From assembly GCA_023450085.1 (NCBI GenBank), contig JAEXHI010000026.1, positions 1 to 64,000 on the forward strand: 64,000 nucleotides of DNA. Direction: 5' to 3'. Under the pieces are notes generated by a model. That model was not told the DNA's origin and searched no databases. It worked only from the letters and a program-made list of their open reading frames with translations. Shown here one piece after another: positions 60,712 through 64,000 of the stretch (within the stretch, counting starts at the first letter, position 1; the number at the start of each line of letters is the position of its first letter). Made by a program: the position numbers and the translations under genes. Source of the stretch: Bacteroidota bacterium. GTDB taxonomy: Bacteria > Bacteroidota > Bacteroidia > Sphingobacteriales > Sphingobacteriaceae.

Positions 60712-63486
60712 TTGAAATTCAGAATATTAATCATATCATTATTAAGTTTTTGTTCACTAAGGGTTTTTTCGCAATTTTTCGACGAAAGCCAAACGCCGCT
60801 TAGTGTAAAATGGAGGCAAATTGAACATAGTGGCTTCAAAATCATCTATCCCAGCTCGCTAGAAAAAGAGGCACAAAGAATGGCCAATACGTTAGCCTAC
60901 ATCTACCCTAGCGTTGGCAAAAGTTTAGGAGAGCAAAAAACCTTAATCCCAATCATCCTACAGAACCAAGGAACCACCTCAAATGGCTTTGTTCAGTTAG
61001 CTCCAAAAAAATCACAATTCTACACTATGCCATCTCAACAATTCGACAGTCAGGACTGGCTAAACAATCTTGCTGTTCACGAGTTGAGGCACGTGGCACA
61101 GTTCAACAAAATCACCGGAAGTACAGGATTTCCCTTTCCCGAAGAAATATACTTTGGCTACATCGGAGTGAGCACGCCACTTTGGTTTTTAGAGGGTGAC
61201 GCAGTGAGCACCGAGACCTCGCTCACCTACTCAGGAAGAGGCCGTCAACCGAATTGGATCATGCCTTTCAGAACCTCCGTTTTAGAGGGCAAAAATTTCA
61301 ATTATTCTAAGGCCTATTTTGGCTCCGAAAAAGACGTCACACCCGGCTATTACCAACTCGGCTATTTGATCAATTCCAACCTCCAAAAAAACTACGGAAA
61401 CAATATCGGAAACGAGCTACTTTCCGACCTCAATAAACGCCCCCTAAGACCCTACCCTTTTTCACAAAGTCTTAAAAAATTTACAGGCAAAAACACCAAA
61501 CAATATTACCTCAAAACACTCGAAGACTTAAGGCTGGCCTGGACCAAACAAAACGAGCAAAACTCATCCATCGATTACAGAAGCTTAAACCCAAAAACCA
61601 CCTATGCCACCGACTATCATTTACCTACCCAACTGCCCAACCAAAATCTCTTAACGATCAAGCAAAGCAAAAGCGAAACACCAGGCTTCGTCAGCATCAC
61701 TCCCAACAGAAAAGAAAAGGTCCTATTCAAAATCGGTTACCAAGAGCAACCATGGTACAGTTACGGAAACAACAAAATAGTTTGGGACGAACGGAGAGAA
61801 GATCCGAGGTACAAGCAACGAAGCTATAATGTGATTTGCATTTACGATTTACAAAACAGAAAGAAAAAACAGCTCACCCACCAAACCCGATTATTTGCAC
61901 CAAGTATTTCTGGCGATGGGCAAAAACTCCTTGCCGTAAAAGTAGACCTCAACAACCAAAACACTTTGGTGACTTTGGATATGAACACTGGAAAAATTAT
62001 TGACAGTTTGCCCAATCCCGAAAACTATCAGATACAAACACCAGCGCTTAATTACGACGGAAGCAAAATGGCTTGGATTACCGTCACCGAAAAAGGGAAG
62101 TCGCTTTGGCTAAAGGAAGGCCAAAATTTAAGTCAATTAATTAGCGACAGTAGACAACAGTTAAGCAGACCAATATTTTTTGGCGATAAAATCGCATTTA
62201 ACGCTCATTTTAGCGGAGTAGACAATATTTATGAAGTAGACCCCGCCTCAAAAAAGATAAGCGCTCTAACGGCTTCTAAATACGGCGCTTTTAACGCAAG
62301 CTTTTCTACCGATGGCAAAACCCTTTTGTTTAACAACTACCAACTGATGGGTTATGAAATTGCCAAAACCGAAATCAACCCTACTTCCATACCACAAGAC
62401 AACTTCGTATACTTCGGCCAGCCTACCAAACCAGAGGACTATGTTTTTGCCCATGTTCCAGATAGCACCTTTAGCTCTAAAAGCTACAGTCCGCTCAAGC
62501 ACATGTTCAATTTTCATAGCATTAGCCCTACTTCCGACGACAATGTGGAACGTGTAGGCCTGCAACTCAAATCAGATGACCTGCTTAATACCACCAGTGT
62601 TTATGCAGGTGTTACCTACGAGAGCTCGCTACGCCGTTTCGAGTACAATGCTGGCTTTAGATATAAGGCACTTTACCCTGTCATCAACATCAACTATCGC
62701 AACAGACCGCGTTTGGCCAACTACCGCTACCAAAATGCCATCCACCAAGCCAAATGGCGTGAGGACTATATCAGCCTTACCACTTCCCTGCCTTTAAGCT
62801 TCAATTCCTTTAACCACCTGTTTAGTTTTATTGGCGAAGCGGGGACGTATTATGTGAACCGACATTTTAATCCTATTGACGACCAACGACTGGTAAATAC
62901 CATCGAATTCCCCATGACCTATCGAATAGGTTTTAACCACCAGGTAAGAAGCGCCGAGCGTGACATTGCACCAAAATGGGCACAGTTGATTGAGCTTAAA
63001 TACCAAAACCTACCTTTCGACCGCAGCCTAACCGGACGTCTTTTCGCCTTAGAAAGCTTCTTCTATTTCCCAGGATTGGCCAAAAACCACACCCTATTGG
63101 CCAGCTTTAGCTACCAACAAAACAGCGGCACTTTCAGAACCGTAAATGATATCCCTACCGTATACGGCTACAACCAAATTGCGGCAAAAAGCCTGCTTAA
63201 AAACACGCTATTGCTTAATTATCGCTTCCCTTTCCTATTTCCAGACCTCGAAATTGGTCCATTTGCCTACATCAGAAATGTACGGGCAAACTTTTTTAGC
63301 CATTACGAAAACATAGGCAAAGAAACCAACTTGGCACAACCCAAAACTTTTGGCATCGAATTGCGTAGCGACATGAACCTTTTGCGTTACCAACCTGTAG
63401 CCGATGTGGGTGCCCGCTTAATTTTTGTTAACAACATCTACCATCAAAATCCTATATTCGAAGTGTTATTCAACTATTATTTCTGA
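60712..63486 (+). CDS. Exported gluzincin/beta-propeller/outer-membrane-barrel protein
   Basis: 924 aa, starting at a TTG (60712) that gives a clean signal peptide (1-21, ending VFSQF). The N-terminal part (about 30-230) has HELRH at 123-127 with a later Glu161 (WFLEGDA), a gluzincin zinc site as in M1-like peptidases. The middle (about 300-580) has TolB/WD40-like strands (WDERREDPRYKQRSYNVICIYD, MAWITVTEKGKSLWL, KTLLFNNYQLMGYEI). The C-terminal ~300 residues are barrel-like, ending FEVLFNYYF. It may be an outer membrane peptidase or translocation-related surface protein. The LapA-like gene starts 4 nt after it. Confidence 0.78.
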   Translation: MKFRILIISLLSFCSLRVFSQFFDESQTPLSVKWRQIEHSGFKIIYPSSLEKEAQRMANTLAYIYPSVGKSLGEQKTLIPIILQNQGTTSNGFVQLAPKKSQFYTMPSQQFDSQDWLNNLAVHELRHVAQFNKITGSTGFPFPEEIYFGYIGVSTPLWFLEGDAVSTETSLTYSGRGRQPNWIMPFRTSVLEGKNFNYSKAYFGSEKDVTPGYYQLGYLINSNLQKNYGNNIGNELLSDLNKRPLRPYPFSQSLKKFTGKNTKQYYLKTLEDLRLAWTKQNEQNSSIDYRSLNPKTTYATDYHLPTQLPNQNLLTIKQSKSETPGFVSITPNRKEKVLFKIGYQEQPWYSYGNNKIVWDERREDPRYKQRSYNVICIYDLQNRKKKQLTHQTRLFAPSISGDGQKLLAVKVDLNNQNTLVTLDMNTGKIIDSLPNPENYQIQTPALNYDGSKMAWITVTEKGKSLWLKEGQNLSQLISDSRQQLSRPIFFGDKIAFNAHFSGVDNIYEVDPASKKISALTASKYGAFNASFSTDGKTLLFNNYQLMGYEIAKTEINPTSIPQDNFVYFGQPTKPEDYVFAHVPDSTFSSKSYSPLKHMFNFHSISPTSDDNVERVGLQLKSDDLLNTTSVYAGVTYESSLRRFEYNAGFRYKALYPVININYRNRPRLANYRYQNAIHQAKWREDYISLTTSLPLSFNSFNHLFSFIGEAGTYYVNRHFNPIDDQRLVNTIEFPMTYRIGFNHQVRSAERDIAPKWAQLIELKYQNLPFDRSLTGRLFALESFFYFPGLAKNHTLLASFSYQQNSGTFRTVNDIPTVYGYNQIAAKSLLKNTLLLNYRFPFLFPDLEIGPFAYIRNVRANFFSHYENIGKETNLAQPKTFGIELRSDMNLLRYQPVADVGARLIFVNNIYHQNPIFEVLFNYYF

Positions 63487-63490
63487 GAAC

Positions 63491-63772
63491 ATGAAAGGCA
63501 AAACCATATTCATCATTGTCATTACCGTATTATTGACCTTGTTTTTAGTAGCCAACAACGACGCTGTTGAGTTCAATTTCCTTATTGGGAAACCCGTAGA
63601 AATATCAAAACTCATCGTTATCGGCATCTGCATACTCATTGGTTTTATCCTGGGCTTTATTGCTGGACGTCCACGTAAAACCTATAGCAGCTACAATGAC
63701 GAAGTGGAGAAAAATTACACCAACGAGCAAAAGAGCACCTTAAGCGACGAGGACAGAGACTATATCAGTTAG
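63491..63772 (+). CDS. LapA/DUF1049-like small membrane protein
   Basis: 93 aa from the ATG at 63491, right after the upstream stop; a longer frame to 63425 would overlap that gene. Two membrane segments (about 4-20, 36-56) surround the family's FNFLIGKPVEISKLIVIGICILIGFILGFIAGRPR. The tail is hydrophilic. DUF1049/LapA proteins assist lipopolysaccharide assembly control in some bacteria; here the role is inferred. Translationally coupled to the gluzincin gene. Confidence 0.8.
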   Translation: MKGKTIFIIVITVLLTLFLVANNDAVEFNFLIGKPVEISKLIVIGICILIGFILGFIAGRPRKTYSSYNDEVEKNYTNEQKSTLSDEDRDYIS

Positions 63773-64000
63773 TTTTTTTTTCGAAAATCAACCTCCGCAG
63801 CGCTTGGCAACATTCAGCCCCGCTTTCCGGCTTTAGTCCCTTGCTGCGCTTCGGGCGCTGCCGCCTGCAATCAGGTTTATTTGGCAAAAACAGAGGTACT
63901 ATCTCCGTTTAGCAATTGCAAAGGAAGCTTGCGCTGATAAATTGGGGAGAAATCAATATTAGAGATCCTTCGCTACCGAAGTGTCGGTACAGGTTACGCT
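63773..64000. other. Non-coding end of window with dispersed-repeat text
   Basis: The stretch CCCCGCTTTCCGGCTTTAGTCCC...GCGCTTCGGGCGCTGCCGCC resembles intergenic repeats common in Pedobacter-like genomes. No gene is supported in the last 228 bp. The window cut prevents judging the rest. Confidence 0.4.

Overview
The window reads as chromosome of a Bacteroidota bacterium, most likely Sphingobacteriaceae and Pedobacter-like. The evidence is SusC/SusD pairs, GLPGLI proteins, a type IX secretion (T9SS) C-terminal domain, carboxypeptidase-regulatory-domain TonB receptors, TAnnTTTG-type -7 promoter elements, low G+C and many dispersed intergenic repeats. No rRNA, tRNA, CRISPR array, transposase or phage gene was found. 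Genus assignment is inference.

Layout. (1) 0.3-7.7 kb: two GLPGLI secreted proteins, a TonB-receptor-like outer membrane protein, a NudK-type Nudix hydrolase, and a BlaI-type repressor with an M56 (BlaR1/MecR1-like) membrane peptidase. The same TACGA...TCGTA operator lies in front of the repressor and of both GLPGLI genes, so this looks like one regulon. (2) 7.6-8.4 kb: repeat-rich spacer. (3) 8.4-35.0 kb: a large alginate utilisation locus, all on the minus strand, in three apparent transcription units. Each is preceded by a tandem TTGGTnnACCAA operator overlapping a good Bacteroidota promoter. Unit A (34962 to 28398): jelly-roll polysaccharide lyase, unknown secreted protein, T9SS-exported protein, SASA-type acetylesterase. 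Unit B (28303 to 20710): FadR-type GntR regulator, PL17 oligoalginate lyase, KdgF-like cupin, alpha/beta-hydrolase esterase, parallel beta-helix protein, hexuronate-type MFS transporter, SDR (probable DEH reductase), then a terminator. Unit C (20353 to 8381): SusC, SusD, a SusE-like lipoprotein and three beta-helix proteins, two of them with the PL6 catalytic Lys/Arg.

Proposed flow: surface lyases cut alginate, SusCD imports oligomers, PL17 releases unsaturated monouronate in the periplasm, MFS carries it inward, KdgF helps form DEH, and the SDR reduces it to KDG. KDG kinase and KDPG aldolase are not in the window. Two predicted acetylesterases suggest that acetylated, perhaps bacterial, alginate is the target.

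(4) 35.0-42.3 kb: hairpin repeats, tandem paralogues next to a dicarboxylate/amino-acid:cation symporter, an ECF sigma factor with a membrane partner, a DUF922-like metalloprotease, a lipoprotein and a GH20 hexosaminidase. (5) 42.4-58.3 kb: housekeeping genes (trxB, M19 dipeptidase, acyl-CoA carboxylase beta, J-domain/KTSC protein, cystathionine beta-synthase, dprA, rsmG, GT2, tgt, LptF/G permease) plus a second BlaI/M56 pair with its own 38-bp palindrome. (6) 58.3-64.0 kb: an SRPBCC protein, a 1.6-kb A/C-rich stretch of degenerate ~150-bp tandem repeats, a large gluzincin/beta-propeller/barrel protein and a LapA-like membrane protein.
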